A stretch of DNA of 64,000 bases from Rouxiella silvae (GCF_002093625.1 NZ_MRWD01000013.1:31144-95143), one strand, 5' to 3'; positions 1 through 9,653 are shown, counted from the first letter of the stretch. Program-made: numbers and translations. Notes: generated by a model not told the origin, from the letters alone.

Positions 1-1854
1 CGAAAGGCTCTGCAACTGCTTCCACTGTTCGAGTGGATTATAAGCCAAAAGCGACACCGGCGGTTTAGCCTCACTAACTAACAACTTTCCTTCATCATTG
101 CTTATCAGGAAGCCCCCCGGCGGCGGACTATTCAGTGCCGCAGCGGCGCGCAGAGTTTCGTGCGAATAAAATGCCGTGGTGGCGCTGTTAACCAGTTCGC
201 TTAGCGATTCCGCGCTAACCGGTCGCAGAAGTACGTTCATGCCTTTGAGCTGCCCGGATTTTGCACGTTTTACCAGCGTGCCCCAGTTGTCGGCGTTGCC
301 CAAATTGACCAGCGCATTCTTCAACCGCACGCAGTCTTCACTGTTGCTACACAGTGCTTCAGTTTTCAGTACGATATCCGAGAAGTCATCGACCAAAATC
401 ATGCCGGATTTTTCAATCGCTGTGGCCAACTGCGGGTTAATATTTTGCTCGTTCCCCGCACTGCCGGGATGAAGCTGATTGTGCACGGTCGCAATCAGGT
501 CATCGGCGGCGTCAATCGTTGCGGACTCCGGCATTGGCAGTGGTGCAGCTTCGTTCCAGTAAACTGATGAGCAGTCAAATGGCATAAACGGCGAGCTGCT
601 ATTGGCGTTAAGGCGCGGCGGCACATAGCACATGCCCGCGCCCTGAACTTTAAGCGTATCGCCTACTCGCAGCGGCGTTTTCTCAAGTGCGGCAACGCTG
701 TTAACCTGTGTACTTTGTGCGCCCTGCAGCCAGGCGAAGCTGAGCTTCAGCGGCAGGCTGAGGGGCACATAGGCCAGCATGGCGATTAAAATAATCATCG
801 AGCTGCAAGTGATGACCAAATTTTTGCCCCAGCGCTGCAATGGAAAATTTTTCACCTCGTCATGCAGCGACAAATAGCGGCCCTGACGCACCACTTGGCT
901 ATTGAGATAAACGTCGATATTGGTCTTCTGACCTAATTCACTGCTGATAAAACCTTGCCAGTGGGCAGGGTAAACCAGGTCAACTACGCCGAGCGAGATA
1001 TTGCTGATGTCGCCCTGTTTGGTCTCTCCGAACAGTCCCCAGCGTTTAGGCATGCCGCGCAGGCAGTGGATCTCTTTACGATGTCGACCCAGGGCTTCGG
1101 AAATAATTCGCCATCCTACCCAGGCGACCAGCAGCACGATAATGGCCATCATCCAAGGCAAAATAGCCGCCGGCCCTATCAGCGTAATGAACAGCAGCAG
1201 CATGGCTGTCGACAGCGCCACCGACTCTCGTACGCCGCTGGACTGCGTGAGCTGATGCTCTTCTTTGGTTTCATGACGCACGCTGAGCAGCTCGACGTTG
1301 TCGTTTTCTTCCGGACGAATCGAGGCATTTTGCGGTGCAGTGGTGATAACCGCCGAGGCCGCTGACGCACGGTCGTAAATATGGTCAACCAGCGTGTGGC
1401 CATTGAGTGAAATCACCAACGGAATAGTTTGCGTTTTGATTAATTCAACGTGATTTTCTTGGGCAATGTACTGCTCCCAGAACAAAGGCAGATGGATTTC
1501 GGTGGTTTCGAGGAAATAGCGCCACTTATTGGGGTCATCACTGGCAAGACCATAGCGGGTAATGGCGTGGGTTACGGCATAAACGCTTTCACTCTTGGCG
1601 CTTAAAGCCAGCTTGTCGCGTTGCAGGATCAAGTTGCTGCGGTGAGTCATGGGGGGGTGACTCAGCGGATCATTCTGACGGAAATACCTTTCCACCGCAT
1701 CGCGCTCTTGCTGGGAAAGCTTGCGCTGATTGGGTTTTGAAAAATTCATACTGGGAGAGGCCAACCGGCGTCGCCGCATTATGAATCCCAGGCACAGGCC
1801 TGCGATGACAATAACTGCACACAATAAAATCAGCGTCTCGACCACTGTGCTCAT
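1..1854 (-). CDS. igaA: IgaA/YrfF family Rcs phosphorelay repressor, 3' part cut by window edge
   Basis: Inner-membrane protein that holds the Rcs envelope-stress phosphorelay off; null mutants are usually lethal in enterobacteria because Rcs is over-activated. The frame is open from the ATG at 1854 to base 1, 618 codons, so about 90 residues are missing against the usual length of about 710. Translation shows an N-terminal membrane segment right after the start (residues 3 to 26), a cytoplasmic region, a paired hydrophobic stretch near residues 205 to 245, another near 340 to 360, and then a periplasmic part with several cysteines (motifs CSNSEDC and MCYVPPR), all in the IgaA order. It is divergent from nudE, as in E. 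coli yrfF-nudE. No frameshift is seen. Confidence 0.93.
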   Translation of the reverse strand, partial: MSTVVETLILLCAVIVIAGLCLGFIMRRRRLASPSMNFSKPNQRKLSQQERDAVERYFRQNDPLSHPPMTHRSNLILQRDKLALSAKSESVYAVTHAITRYGLASDDPNKWRYFLETTEIHLPLFWEQYIAQENHVELIKTQTIPLVISLNGHTLVDHIYDRASAASAVITTAPQNASIRPEENDNVELLSVRHETKEEHQLTQSSGVRESVALSTAMLLLFITLIGPAAILPWMMAIIVLLVAWVGWRIISEALGRHRKEIHCLRGMPKRWGLFGETKQGDISNISLGVVDLVYPAHWQGFISSELGQKTNIDVYLNSQVVRQGRYLSLHDEVKNFPLQRWGKNLVITCSSMIILIAMLAYVPLSLPLKLSFAWLQGAQSTQVNSVAALEKTPLRVGDTLKVQGAGMCYVPPRLNANSSSPFMPFDCSSVYWNEAAPLPMPESATIDAADDLIATVHNQLHPGSAGNEQNINPQLATAIEKSGMILVDDFSDIVLKTEALCSNSEDCVRLKNALVNLGNADNWGTLVKRAKSGQLKGMNVLLRPVSAESLSELVNSATTAFYSHETLRAAAALNSPPPGGFLISNDEGKLLVSEAKPPVSLLAYNPLEQWKQLQSLS

Positions 1855-2257
1855 CCTATCCCCGTTCTGACTCCTGCGTGTGAGTCATCTGTTTGAAAAA
1901 TTTAAACAAAATAAAAAGAGGTGTTTAATTCAATATTATTCGAACGAATCTTTTTTCTGGAAAAAGTTTTTTTATTGTAATCAACCTACTGCGAGCATGA
2001 ACAAAATAGAACATACCACCATAAATCATAACAATCTTATACCCCAGGTGGGTATCGGTATAATCCTATTTTTTCTGTTGCTTGAATTTGATATTGCCTG
2101 AAAACGCGAGTATGGCGGGGGAATACATTAAACGAGGGGTTTAAATCACTTATTGCGGTGCAGGCCGCCAATAACGCACAATGGCTAAATTAGACGCAAA
2201 AGCCGTTGGACAGAGTAAAGGTTTGCTGCGTAAGGGGATAATAAAATTGGGGACTAT
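1855..2257. other. AT-rich divergent intergenic region between igaA and nudE
   Basis: This 403 base stretch holds no convincing gene. It is clearly richer in A and T than its surroundings between about 1890 and 2100. It must hold the promoters of igaA and nudE. A reading frame at 1880 to 2101 has no ribosome binding site and lysine, asparagine and phenylalanine composition typical of AT-rich non-coding DNA. Confidence 0.6.
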
Positions 2258-2815
2258 ATGGATAAGCACCTGCAAAAACCTAAGATCCTGAAAGTAGAAA
2301 CTGTAGCCCGCTCTCGTTTGTTTACTATCGAGACGGTTGATCTGACGTTCAGCAATGGCGTTGAGCGCGTGTATGAACGAATGCGTCCTTCAGATCGCGA
2401 AGCTGTGCTGATCGTGCCGATCATTGGCGACGATCTGCTGTTAATTCATGAATATGCGGTAGGCATCGAAAGCTATGAACTGGGGTTCCCAAAGGGGTTG
2501 ATTGACCCAGGCGAAAGTGTGCTGGAGGCGGCCAATCGCGAGCTGATGGAGGAAGTGGGCTATGGTGCGCAGCATTTTGAAGTGTTGGCGAAGCTGACCA
2601 TGGCGCCGTCCTATTTTTCCAGCCGCATGAACATCGTTATCGCTAAAAGTCTCTATCCCAAGAGTCTGGAAGGCGATGAGCCAGAGCCATTGCCTCAGAC
2701 GCGTTGGCCGATTGCGCGCATGATGGAACTGCTTCAGCAGCCAGATTTCAACGAAGCCAGAAACGTCAGTGCCCTGTTTTTAGCGCGCGACTTTTTGAAG
2801 GGTCAGACTGTGTAA
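2258..2815 (+). CDS. nudE: ADP compounds hydrolase NudE (Nudix)
   Basis: Nudix hydrolase acting on ADP-ribose, Ap3A, NADH and similar ADP-linked compounds, releasing AMP; cytoplasmic. The 185 residues align end to end with E. coli NudE. The Nudix box is visible at about residues 86 to 108, with the core GLIDPGESVLEAANRELMEE (G-x5-E-x7-RE-x2-EE pattern). Start ATG at 2258 follows a GGGGA a few bases upstream. It stands alone, divergent from igaA, and ends in a strong bidirectional terminator shared with mrcA. Confidence 0.95.
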   Translation: MDKHLQKPKILKVETVARSRLFTIETVDLTFSNGVERVYERMRPSDREAVLIVPIIGDDLLLIHEYAVGIESYELGFPKGLIDPGESVLEAANRELMEEVGYGAQHFEVLAKLTMAPSYFSSRMNIVIAKSLYPKSLEGDEPEPLPQTRWPIARMMELLQQPDFNEARNVSALFLARDFLKGQTV

Positions 2816-2844
2816 CCCCGAAAACGAAGCGGACAACAGAATTG

Positions 2845-2883
2845 AAAAAGCCGGACTGAAATCACTCAGTCCGGCTTTTTTTA
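2845..2883. terminator. Bidirectional terminator between nudE and mrcA
   Basis: Perfect 15 bp arms (2845-2859 and 2866-2880, AAAAAGCCGGACTGA against TCAGTCCGGCTTTTT) around a 6 base loop, with T-runs on both strands. It lies between the convergent 3' ends of nudE and mrcA. Confidence 0.92.
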
Positions 2884-2933
2884 TCGGTATACCCACGCGG
2901 CCGCGTTATCCTTCTAACGGCCGCGTGACGGCA

Positions 2934-5489
2934 TTAGAACAGCTCTTTAGACTGGCCGTTGTCCATGATGGTGGTGCCGACGTCGTGGACCGCATGTTCG
3001 GTCGGCTGGGTGCCATCAATAAAGTATTCAGGACGGCTATTGCCAGAACCATCGGCCAGTTTTCCGCTGCGTTTGTCGATGTTCACGGTGACAATGCCAG
3101 GAGGCGGGCTGAGCATCTGCTCGGGAACGCCTTCCAGAATAGTCTTCATGTAGTCATCCCACGCTGGCTGAGCACTTTTCGCGCCGCCTTCATAACCAGA
3201 TAGCTGGTCGTCTATTTCACCCGATGCTGTGGTGCGGCCTAAATCGCGACGATGATCGTCAAAACCGATATAAACCGAGGTCACCACGCCAGGACCGTAA
3301 CCCGAGAACCAAGCGTCTTTCGAGCTGTTGGTGGTACCCGTTTTACCGCCGATGTCGTGACGCTTAAGGTCGCGTCCTGCACGCCACGCGGTGCCCATCC
3401 AGCCTGGTTCGCCAAAGATGTTGCTGTTTAGCGCATCGTGGATCAGGAACGAAAGCTGAGTGCTAATCACGTGCGGCGCGTACTCTTGCGCACTGTCGCT
3501 CTGCACTTGGGCTGGCGTTACCTGCTCAAGCACCGGTTGGGGAACGGTCGCATTTTTAGACTCGTCAGAGACGGCGACGTTTTCGACGTTATCGTCAGAC
3601 AGCACGGCAGTTTTTTGCGAGTTGCCGTAAATCACCGGAATATCGCAGGTTTCACAGGCGATACGCGGTTTGGCTTCAAACACGGTGTTGCCTGATTGAT
3701 CAACAATTTTTGCGATGAAATAAGGGTCTACCAGATAACCGCCGTTGGTCAGCGCGGCATAGCCACGCACCATCTGCATCGGTGTAAATGAAGCCGAGCC
3801 TAACGCCAGTGATTCTGAATGCACGATGTTTGCAGGTGGGAAGCCGAAGCGTTCCAAATAATCCGCCGCATAATCTACGCCCATTGCGCGCATGGCGCGC
3901 ACCATCACTACGTTTTTAGACTGACCCAGACCCTGACGTAAACGAATCGGGCCGTCGTAGGAAGCAGGGGAGTTCTTAGGACGCCATTCGGTGCCTGCAC
4001 CGGCATCCCAACGGGTGATTGGCACGTCGTTGAGTATTGTCGCCAGCGTCAGCCCTTTGTCCAGAGCTGCGGTATACAGGAAGGGTTTGATATTCGAACC
4101 GACCTGACGCAGTGCCTGAGTAGCGCGGTTAAATTTGCTCTGATTGAAGTCAAAACCGCCGACCAGTGCTTCAACGGCACCGGTCACGTTGTTGAGTGAA
4201 ACAATGGCCGAGTTGACGTCAGGAACCTGTCCCAGCCACCAGTCGTTGCCCACTTTGCGCACCCAGATTTGTTGACCTGCCTGAACCACATCGGCCACTT
4301 TTTTAGGGTTGGGTCCCTGGCTGGTGTCGGAACGGAAGGCGCGAGCCCACGACATTCCGCTGAACGGCAGGGTGATGCTGTCGCCGTTAGCCATCGTCGC
4401 TGTTGCCTGAGCGCCGTCAATCTGTGTGACGACAGCCGGGAACAACGGGCCGTAAACAGGGAGCATTTTCAGTGAGTTAACAATTTTTTTCTGGTCCCAA
4501 GGCGTTTCACCGACTTTCCATAGCTGGTTCGACGGGCCACGGTAGCCGTGACGCATATCGTAGGCCATCACGTTGTTACGCAGCGCGTCCTGTGCGGCCA
4601 GCTGGGTTTTACGCGTAATGGTGGTGTAAACCTTGTAGCCGTCGTTGTAGGCGTTATCGCCGTAACGTTTAACCATCTCCTGACGCACCATCTCGGTAAG
4701 GTAAGGCGCTGAGAAGGCAATTTCTGGCGGATGATAGTTTGAAACCAGCGGCGCCTGACGAGCCTCATCGTACTGCGCCTGAGTGATGTATTTCTCATCA
4801 AGCATACGCGACAGCACCACGTTGCGGCGTGACAGCGCGCGGTCGTGAGAATAAAGCGGGTTAAAGGTCGAAGGCGCCTTCGGCAAACCGGCGATCACCG
4901 CCATTTCGCTAAGGCTCAGCTGGTCGACATTTTTACCGAAATAGACCTGTGCGGCGGCACCGACGCCATAGGCGCGATAACCCAGATAAATCTTGTTGAG
5001 ATAAAGCTCAAGGATCTCATCTTTGGTCATCATCTGTTCGATGCGGATAGCCAAAAAGGCTTCTTTGATTTTTCGCGTCAGCGTGCGTTCTGGGCTGAGG
5101 AAGAAGTTTCTGGCCAGCTGCTGAGTGATGGTACTTGCACCCTGAGTGGCACGGCCTGAAAGCAGGGCAACCGAAGCCGCACGGAAAATACCGACCGGAT
5201 CGATACCGTGATGCTCATAAAAGCGGCTGTCTTCTGTCGCAATAAATGCGTGCACCATCTCCGGTGGGATCTGGTTCAGCTTTAAAGGAATACGACGCTT
5301 TTCACCGTATTGGGCGACTAATTCGCCGTCGGCGCTGTAAACCTGCATAGGCGTTTGCAAGCGAACGTCTTTTAACGTCGCGACGTCCGGCAGCTGCGGT
5401 TCGATATATTTGTAAAGCCCATATACCGAGGCGGCTCCCAACACAATGCAACACACTACAAGGATCAATAAATACTTTACGAACTTCAC
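2934..5489 (-). CDS. mrcA: Penicillin-binding protein 1A, bifunctional transglycosylase/transpeptidase
   Basis: Class A PBP that polymerises glycan strands and crosslinks peptides at the periplasmic face of the inner membrane. The start chosen is GTG 5489 (KFVKYLL..., preceded by GGGA), which gives 851 residues against 850 in E. coli; an upstream in-frame ATG at 5513 would add eight residues and has no Shine-Dalgarno sequence. Seen: one N-terminal membrane anchor; GT51 domain with the catalytic-glutamate motif ATEDSRFYEHHG and ASTITQQLARN; an OB-like region; transpeptidase domain with GSNIKPF (active serine), QSKN and KTGTTN. Monocistronic, divergent from the hof operon. Confidence 0.96.
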   Translation of the reverse strand: MKFVKYLLILVVCCIVLGAASVYGLYKYIEPQLPDVATLKDVRLQTPMQVYSADGELVAQYGEKRRIPLKLNQIPPEMVHAFIATEDSRFYEHHGIDPVGIFRAASVALLSGRATQGASTITQQLARNFFLSPERTLTRKIKEAFLAIRIEQMMTKDEILELYLNKIYLGYRAYGVGAAAQVYFGKNVDQLSLSEMAVIAGLPKAPSTFNPLYSHDRALSRRNVVLSRMLDEKYITQAQYDEARQAPLVSNYHPPEIAFSAPYLTEMVRQEMVKRYGDNAYNDGYKVYTTITRKTQLAAQDALRNNVMAYDMRHGYRGPSNQLWKVGETPWDQKKIVNSLKMLPVYGPLFPAVVTQIDGAQATATMANGDSITLPFSGMSWARAFRSDTSQGPNPKKVADVVQAGQQIWVRKVGNDWWLGQVPDVNSAIVSLNNVTGAVEALVGGFDFNQSKFNRATQALRQVGSNIKPFLYTAALDKGLTLATILNDVPITRWDAGAGTEWRPKNSPASYDGPIRLRQGLGQSKNVVMVRAMRAMGVDYAADYLERFGFPPANIVHSESLALGSASFTPMQMVRGYAALTNGGYLVDPYFIAKIVDQSGNTVFEAKPRIACETCDIPVIYGNSQKTAVLSDDNVENVAVSDESKNATVPQPVLEQVTPAQVQSDSAQEYAPHVISTQLSFLIHDALNSNIFGEPGWMGTAWRAGRDLKRHDIGGKTGTTNSSKDAWFSGYGPGVVTSVYIGFDDHRRDLGRTTASGEIDDQLSGYEGGAKSAQPAWDDYMKTILEGVPEQMLSPPPGIVTVNIDKRSGKLADGSGNSRPEYFIDGTQPTEHAVHDVGTTIMDNGQSKELF

Positions 5490-5645
5490 CTGATATTTCC
5501 CATTTAATGACATTTGGGCAGTTTATAAACAGCCGCGCGCGCAGTACGGTAGTCGAAGGCAGAGTATAAAAGCAAGCCTGCCACATAGATATACCCATCC
5601 AGAGTGGAGTGGGTTAACCCTTTAACAACACGGAGGTTGAATAAA

Positions 5646-6494
5646 ATGCGACACTTTGCATGGCAAGTGGGCCTGGATATTCAAAACGGTTACGCCAGAG
5701 CTATCGCCGTTCAGCGACGGCGTAACGGCTGGCAGCTGCGCCATTGGTGGCAGCAGCCATTGCCGCAGGAGGTCATGCGGCAGGGAATATTACATGAGAC
5801 TGAGCAATTAATCGCCATATTATCACGCTGGCGAATCTGTTTACCCGTAACCATTTCCTTACGGATATGTCTCCCCGCACAGCGAATTATTCAGGTTCGC
5901 CTTCCCGCCCCAGATAATAGACTACGGGAGCCACACCGTAGTGCTTTCATTCGCACCAGTGCGGCGAAACAGCTGCCGCTGGCGGTGGAGTCGCTGGTAA
6001 TGGATTATCGGGCAGACTTCTGCGACAGCCAGCAGCTGATTGTTACCGCTGCCCGTCAGGAGGAGCTGACCCACTGGCAGCACTGTTTGGCACAGGCCGG
6101 ACTTTTTCCTCAGATCATTGAGTTAACGCCCTGCGCGTTGCAGTCTGGTGCCTGTGCTGCAGGAATTCCTGCCGATTCTTTATTAGTGCATCGTCTGAGT
6201 AAAGAGTGGCTTTGGGCCTCTCCCCACGGGCTACCTTTTCAGTTTGGCCTGCTGGATGACGACGAAGTGCCGAATCCGGACGACTTACCCGAAGCGCTCG
6301 CCAAACAGTATCGGGCGGGTAAACTTTGCGACGGCAACGTCTATTACAGCAGCATTTTCGACGACCCTCCACCCAAAGGCGCGTTAGCTTGGTCACCTTT
6401 TGTCGCCTTTGCACAAATGTCACCTCCGCTGCCGTTGCAAACCTCCGCTTTTGCCCTCGCCGCCGGTTTGGCCGTTCGTCCGGCCGACCAATGA
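5646..6494 (+). CDS. hofM: HofM, PilM-like pilus assembly/DNA uptake protein
   Basis: First gene of a hofMNOPQ-type operon, related to type IV pilus pilMNOPQ and needed in E. coli for using external DNA as nutrient. The product is 282 residues and resembles the actin-like PilM fold only loosely; recognisable HofM features are the N-terminal WQVGLDIQNGYARA and the tail FALAAGLAV. An in-frame start at 5604 exists, but ATG 5646 has GGAGG nine bases upstream and matches the E. coli start. The stop overlaps the hofN start (ATGA). Divergent from mrcA, as in E. coli. Confidence 0.85.
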   Translation: MRHFAWQVGLDIQNGYARAIAVQRRRNGWQLRHWWQQPLPQEVMRQGILHETEQLIAILSRWRICLPVTISLRICLPAQRIIQVRLPAPDNRLREPHRSAFIRTSAAKQLPLAVESLVMDYRADFCDSQQLIVTAARQEELTHWQHCLAQAGLFPQIIELTPCALQSGACAAGIPADSLLVHRLSKEWLWASPHGLPFQFGLLDDDEVPNPDDLPEALAKQYRAGKLCDGNVYYSSIFDDPPPKGALAWSPFVAFAQMSPPLPLQTSAFALAAGLAVRPADQ

Positions 6495-7036
6495 CGCTGC
6501 GTGTCAACCTGCTGGCATGGCGCGAGAGGCGGCTTGATAAACGTTATCGTTTTTGGCTCACCGTCATTCTTACTGCTGTGGCAGCAGAAATATTGCTGTT
6601 GCTGCTGTTGGGCGGCCGAGCCCAGTGGCAGATTCGCCAGCATGAAATCGATATCGGCAGATTAAGCGACTATCGTCTCGCGCTGAAAACTCGGCTAGAA
6701 CAGATCAATGTGTTGAAAGCCGACTATCAGCAGGCTGCATCGTTGAACAGGCAAAGCGAGCAGCGATTTGAGCACAGCGTGCAGTATGTGCAGTTGCTGC
6801 AGCATTTAGCCAAGGCAGTGCCCACGGGCGCCTGGATAAAGCAGATGAGTCAAAGCGCGGCCGTGCTCAAGCTGGAGGGGAAAAGCCAGGACTACAACCA
6901 GATACTGACGCTCAGTAAAGCATTACAACTCGCCGCGGTCTTGCCCAAGGTCCAACTGCGCGAGGTGAAGCAGCTGGCTGACGAAAATCTCTATTTTTCA
7001 CTCGATGCTGCACTGCACGTCGCAGAAAAGCCATAG
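6491..7036 (+). CDS. hofN: HofN, PilN-like inner-membrane protein
   Basis: Bitopic inner-membrane protein of the Hof/PilN family, expected to pair with HofO. The start at 6491 overlaps the hofM stop by four bases and gives 181 residues (E. coli about 179). Seen: N-terminal motif MTLRVNLLAWRERRLDKR, typical of PilN/GspL-like proteins (V-N-L-L-x-W-R), one membrane segment at about residues 20 to 40, then a coiled-coil-like region and a small periplasmic domain with KAVPTGAWIKQM. An upstream in-frame start at 6326 would run far into hofM and is rejected. Confidence 0.85.
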   Translation: MTLRVNLLAWRERRLDKRYRFWLTVILTAVAAEILLLLLLGGRAQWQIRQHEIDIGRLSDYRLALKTRLEQINVLKADYQQAASLNRQSEQRFEHSVQYVQLLQHLAKAVPTGAWIKQMSQSAAVLKLEGKSQDYNQILTLSKALQLAAVLPKVQLREVKQLADENLYFSLDAALHVAEKP

Positions 7037-7049
7037 GGGACGGATCATC

Positions 7050-7934
7050 ATGCGAACGGAATTTCGCCAACACCTAATGCAACTTTTGCAGCGTCCGGAT
7101 TGGCACATTGCGCTGGGCGTAGCAACGGCGCTGCTTCTTTTTATATCTGCGGGCTACCAGTTTGCGCTGACCGGCCTGCTGCAGTTGGCCGATGCACGAC
7201 AGGAACAGGTTCAACAGCAACGGCAGATGATCGCAGTGCAGCAGCGCACGTTATTACGCCTACCCTCACGCGCTGCACTGCAAGCTGAACGGCTTAAAAT
7301 CGTTCAAATCGACTCGGCAACGCAGCCGCTGCCGCAGCGTATTCTTGCGCCACTCAACGCGGCGGGTGGCAGGCTGCTGCATTGGCTACCGGCAACACAA
7401 GAGGCCTCATCGGTGAAGGAGCTGCGCCAGCGCGGAACTTTTATCCTGCAAATGCGCTATGCCGAACTGCTGCAATTCTTGCAGCAGTTACTCGGCCACA
7501 CCCTCACACCCGTGGTGATTGAACAGTTGCGCATGACACAAAGTGTGACGAGTAAACCGCAGGGCGCTTCGCCGTTGCTTGACGTGACGCTACTGCTGGC
7601 GGACTACCGCGGGCAGATAGCGCAGGCGTGGGCGGCCACGATTTTTTCTACTGCCTCCGGCCGGGACCCTTTCTCTCGCCAACAGCTCAGCGCCTGCCAG
7701 CAGGAGAACCGCTGGCAGGATTTGGCGCAGCTCAAAGGGACTTTGGGGGAGTCAAACAATTACACCGGATGGTTAATGCTTTCTGCGGGAACATGGTTTA
7801 AAGCCGTGCCGGGACAAACATTGGCGGACGGAAAATGGCGTATTGACGCGGTGACCCGCAAACAGGTGCTTATCAGCCTCGACGACCCGCAATGTGGGTT
7901 GCAGCGGCACACATTTACTCTGGCGGAGTCTTGA
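7050..7934 (+). CDS. HofO-HofP fusion protein (PilO-like plus PilP-like domains)
   Basis: One 294-residue reading frame covers what are two genes in E. coli (HofO about 146, HofP about 134 residues). Residues 1 to about 190 look like HofO: short cytoplasmic tail, membrane segment about 20 to 45, coiled coil about 48 to 75, then a PilO-like periplasmic domain. Residues about 200 to 294 match HofP: SGRDPF at 203-208, a cysteine at 216, the YTGWLMLSAGTWFKAVPGQ region and a second cysteine at 282, the same two-cysteine layout as HofP. The HofP part has no signal peptide of its own and would be anchored by the HofO segment. Start ATG 7050 is preceded by GGGACGG; the upstream ATG at 7005 lies inside hofN. 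The hofOP label is descriptive, so no symbol is given. Confidence 0.8.
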   Translation: MRTEFRQHLMQLLQRPDWHIALGVATALLLFISAGYQFALTGLLQLADARQEQVQQQRQMIAVQQRTLLRLPSRAALQAERLKIVQIDSATQPLPQRILAPLNAAGGRLLHWLPATQEASSVKELRQRGTFILQMRYAELLQFLQQLLGHTLTPVVIEQLRMTQSVTSKPQGASPLLDVTLLLADYRGQIAQAWAATIFSTASGRDPFSRQQLSACQQENRWQDLAQLKGTLGESNNYTGWLMLSAGTWFKAVPGQTLADGKWRIDAVTRKQVLISLDDPQCGLQRHTFTLAES

Positions 7935-7964
7935 AGCGCTCAATCCGTCATGCAAGGTAATTCT

Positions 7965-9290
7965 ATGAACATCAATGAAAAGAATAACAATATTGGGCAA
8001 GCATTATGGCTTGTCAGCCTGATGCTGGCAGGAACGGGCATTGCCTATGCTCGCGCCGTAGAGCTGCCCAAGTCAGTGAAGGTTGCGGATAAAAAGCCTC
8101 AGTTGCCCATAAATCTTGAATTTTTCGATGCACCGATAAACGTGATCTTGCAGGCGCTGGCCGACCATCAACAGGTGAATTTAATTATTGGGCAGGGTGT
8201 TGAGGGCAGGTTGAGCCTACGATTAAAGGCGATTCCCTGGCAGCAGGCGATGGACGTGGTGATGCGTATGGGCAAGCTGACCAGCCAGCGACAGGGTAAC
8301 GTGTTGATGATCTTTCCCGAAGCGGAACTGCATCAGCAGCGGCAAAAAAAAGTAGAGTTGGCGGAACGCCAAAAGATGGCGCGTCCCCTGGTAAGCACAA
8401 CGTTGGCGCTAAAGCACGCCGACGTTACGGCAGTGGCCGCGCAGTTAAATGCTCAAAAGGGCACGCTTCTCTCACTGCGGGCGGTCGTCAGCGCCGATGT
8501 GCGCACCAATCAACTGTTGATCCGTGATGCGCTGACGGAGCTGAAGAATGCGCGGGCTTGGGTCGAAGCGATGGACTTGCCTATTCAGCAGGTACAGCTC
8601 GCGGCGCACATTGTGACGATGAACAGCGACAGTCTGCGCGAGCTGGGCGTGCGTTGGGGGATAAATCGTCCGTCAGAGGCGGTGAAATCGTCGCTGGTGG
8701 GGGACGTGAGCATTGGGCAGGCGGTAGAAAACCCGATTCTCAGCGCCGGTTTTACGCTGGCACGCATCGGGGAAAGGTTGCTGACGCTTGAACTGAGCGC
8801 TTTGGAGCAGCTGGACCAGGTTGAAATCATCGCCAGCCCGCGCCTGATGACCGCTAACATGCAAACCGCGAGCATCAAGCAGGGCACTGAAATACCGTAT
8901 CAGGTATCGAGCGGGGCCAGCGGCAGTACGTCTATCGAATTCAAGGAGGCGGTGCTGGGCATGGAGGTCACGCCCAAGATTTTACCCAATGGCGCTATCA
9001 CTCTGGCGCTGCAAATTAGCCAGAACATGCCAGGGCGTAAAATAAAGCAGGCTGAGGGGGAGGCGCTGTCGATTGATAAGCAGGAAATTAAAACACAAGT
9101 CACGGTGAAAGACGGTGAGACATTGGTATTGGGCGGTATTTTTCAGCAACAGGGTATAAACACAGAGAATAAAGTGCCAGGTTTAGGCAATATTCCCTTG
9201 ATAGGTGGACTGTTTAAACAACAATCTATGCATGACCAACGTCGCGAATTAGTGATTTTTATCACCCCAACGTTAATCAACAGCCAATAA
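7965..9290 (+). CDS. hofQ: HofQ, PilQ-type outer-membrane secretin
   Basis: Secretin-family outer-membrane channel, the last gene of the hof operon, expected to pass DNA or a pilus-like fibre. The 441-residue frame from ATG 7965 (AAGG nine bases upstream) has a signal peptide (membrane-like stretch then GIAYA), an STN-like domain (NVILQALADHQQVN), an N-domain around ADVTAVAAQLNAQKG, and the secretin core ending in VKDGETLVLGGI, VPGLGNIPLIGGLF and RRELVIFITPTLI. ATG 7950 just upstream in frame lacks a good ribosome binding site. Length is like E. coli HofQ (about 412), a little longer at the N-terminus. Confidence 0.9.
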   Translation: MNINEKNNNIGQALWLVSLMLAGTGIAYARAVELPKSVKVADKKPQLPINLEFFDAPINVILQALADHQQVNLIIGQGVEGRLSLRLKAIPWQQAMDVVMRMGKLTSQRQGNVLMIFPEAELHQQRQKKVELAERQKMARPLVSTTLALKHADVTAVAAQLNAQKGTLLSLRAVVSADVRTNQLLIRDALTELKNARAWVEAMDLPIQQVQLAAHIVTMNSDSLRELGVRWGINRPSEAVKSSLVGDVSIGQAVENPILSAGFTLARIGERLLTLELSALEQLDQVEIIASPRLMTANMQTASIKQGTEIPYQVSSGASGSTSIEFKEAVLGMEVTPKILPNGAITLALQISQNMPGRKIKQAEGEALSIDKQEIKTQVTVKDGETLVLGGIFQQQGINTENKVPGLGNIPLIGGLFKQQSMHDQRRELVIFITPTLINSQ

Positions 9291-9653
9291 GCAGCAAAAG
9301 TTTGGGTATACTGTCTGACTGAAACCACACAATAACGTTGAGCTTATGCAACTTTTTGTGTCTTGAAAGGCTTCTGAGTTTGACGCTGCGGCAGATTTAG
9401 CTTACAAGGGTTACCGAATTGAGCACCGAGATTTTTTTAATGCCAGCGCGCCGATAAAAACGTATGGTTTCCCTCCTGCGGAGCGCTAAGTAGTTACATG
9501 TAGTTTATTCGGTTGCCAAACTACCAGGAGTGTTGAGATAATTTTTATCTGATCTCGCACTATCGCTCATGAGGTTTCAGTTTAGGTCCCGCCGCTGATT
9601 TGATTGGCGGGGCGGGTTATCATCAACGAATTGTCTTAGTAATACCGAAAAAC
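9291..9653 (+). promoter_or_regulatory. Long aroK leader region with GC-rich inverted repeat
   Basis: 363 bases without a gene between hofQ and aroK. It should contain the aroK promoters and a long 5' leader. The clearest element is a GC-rich inverted repeat at 9588-9616 (CCCGCC against GGCGGG, loop about 12 bases) ending less than 40 bases before the aroK ATG, without a T-run. No Rho-independent terminator for hofQ is obvious. Confidence 0.45.

Noticed and set aside
1880..2101. Open frame of 73 codons in the igaA-nudE spacer
   Set aside because: No ribosome binding site, AT-driven composition and no resemblance to a known protein.
5490..5513. Upstream ATG start for mrcA
   Set aside because: No Shine-Dalgarno sequence; the GTG eight codons later has GGGA upstream and fits the E. 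coli length.
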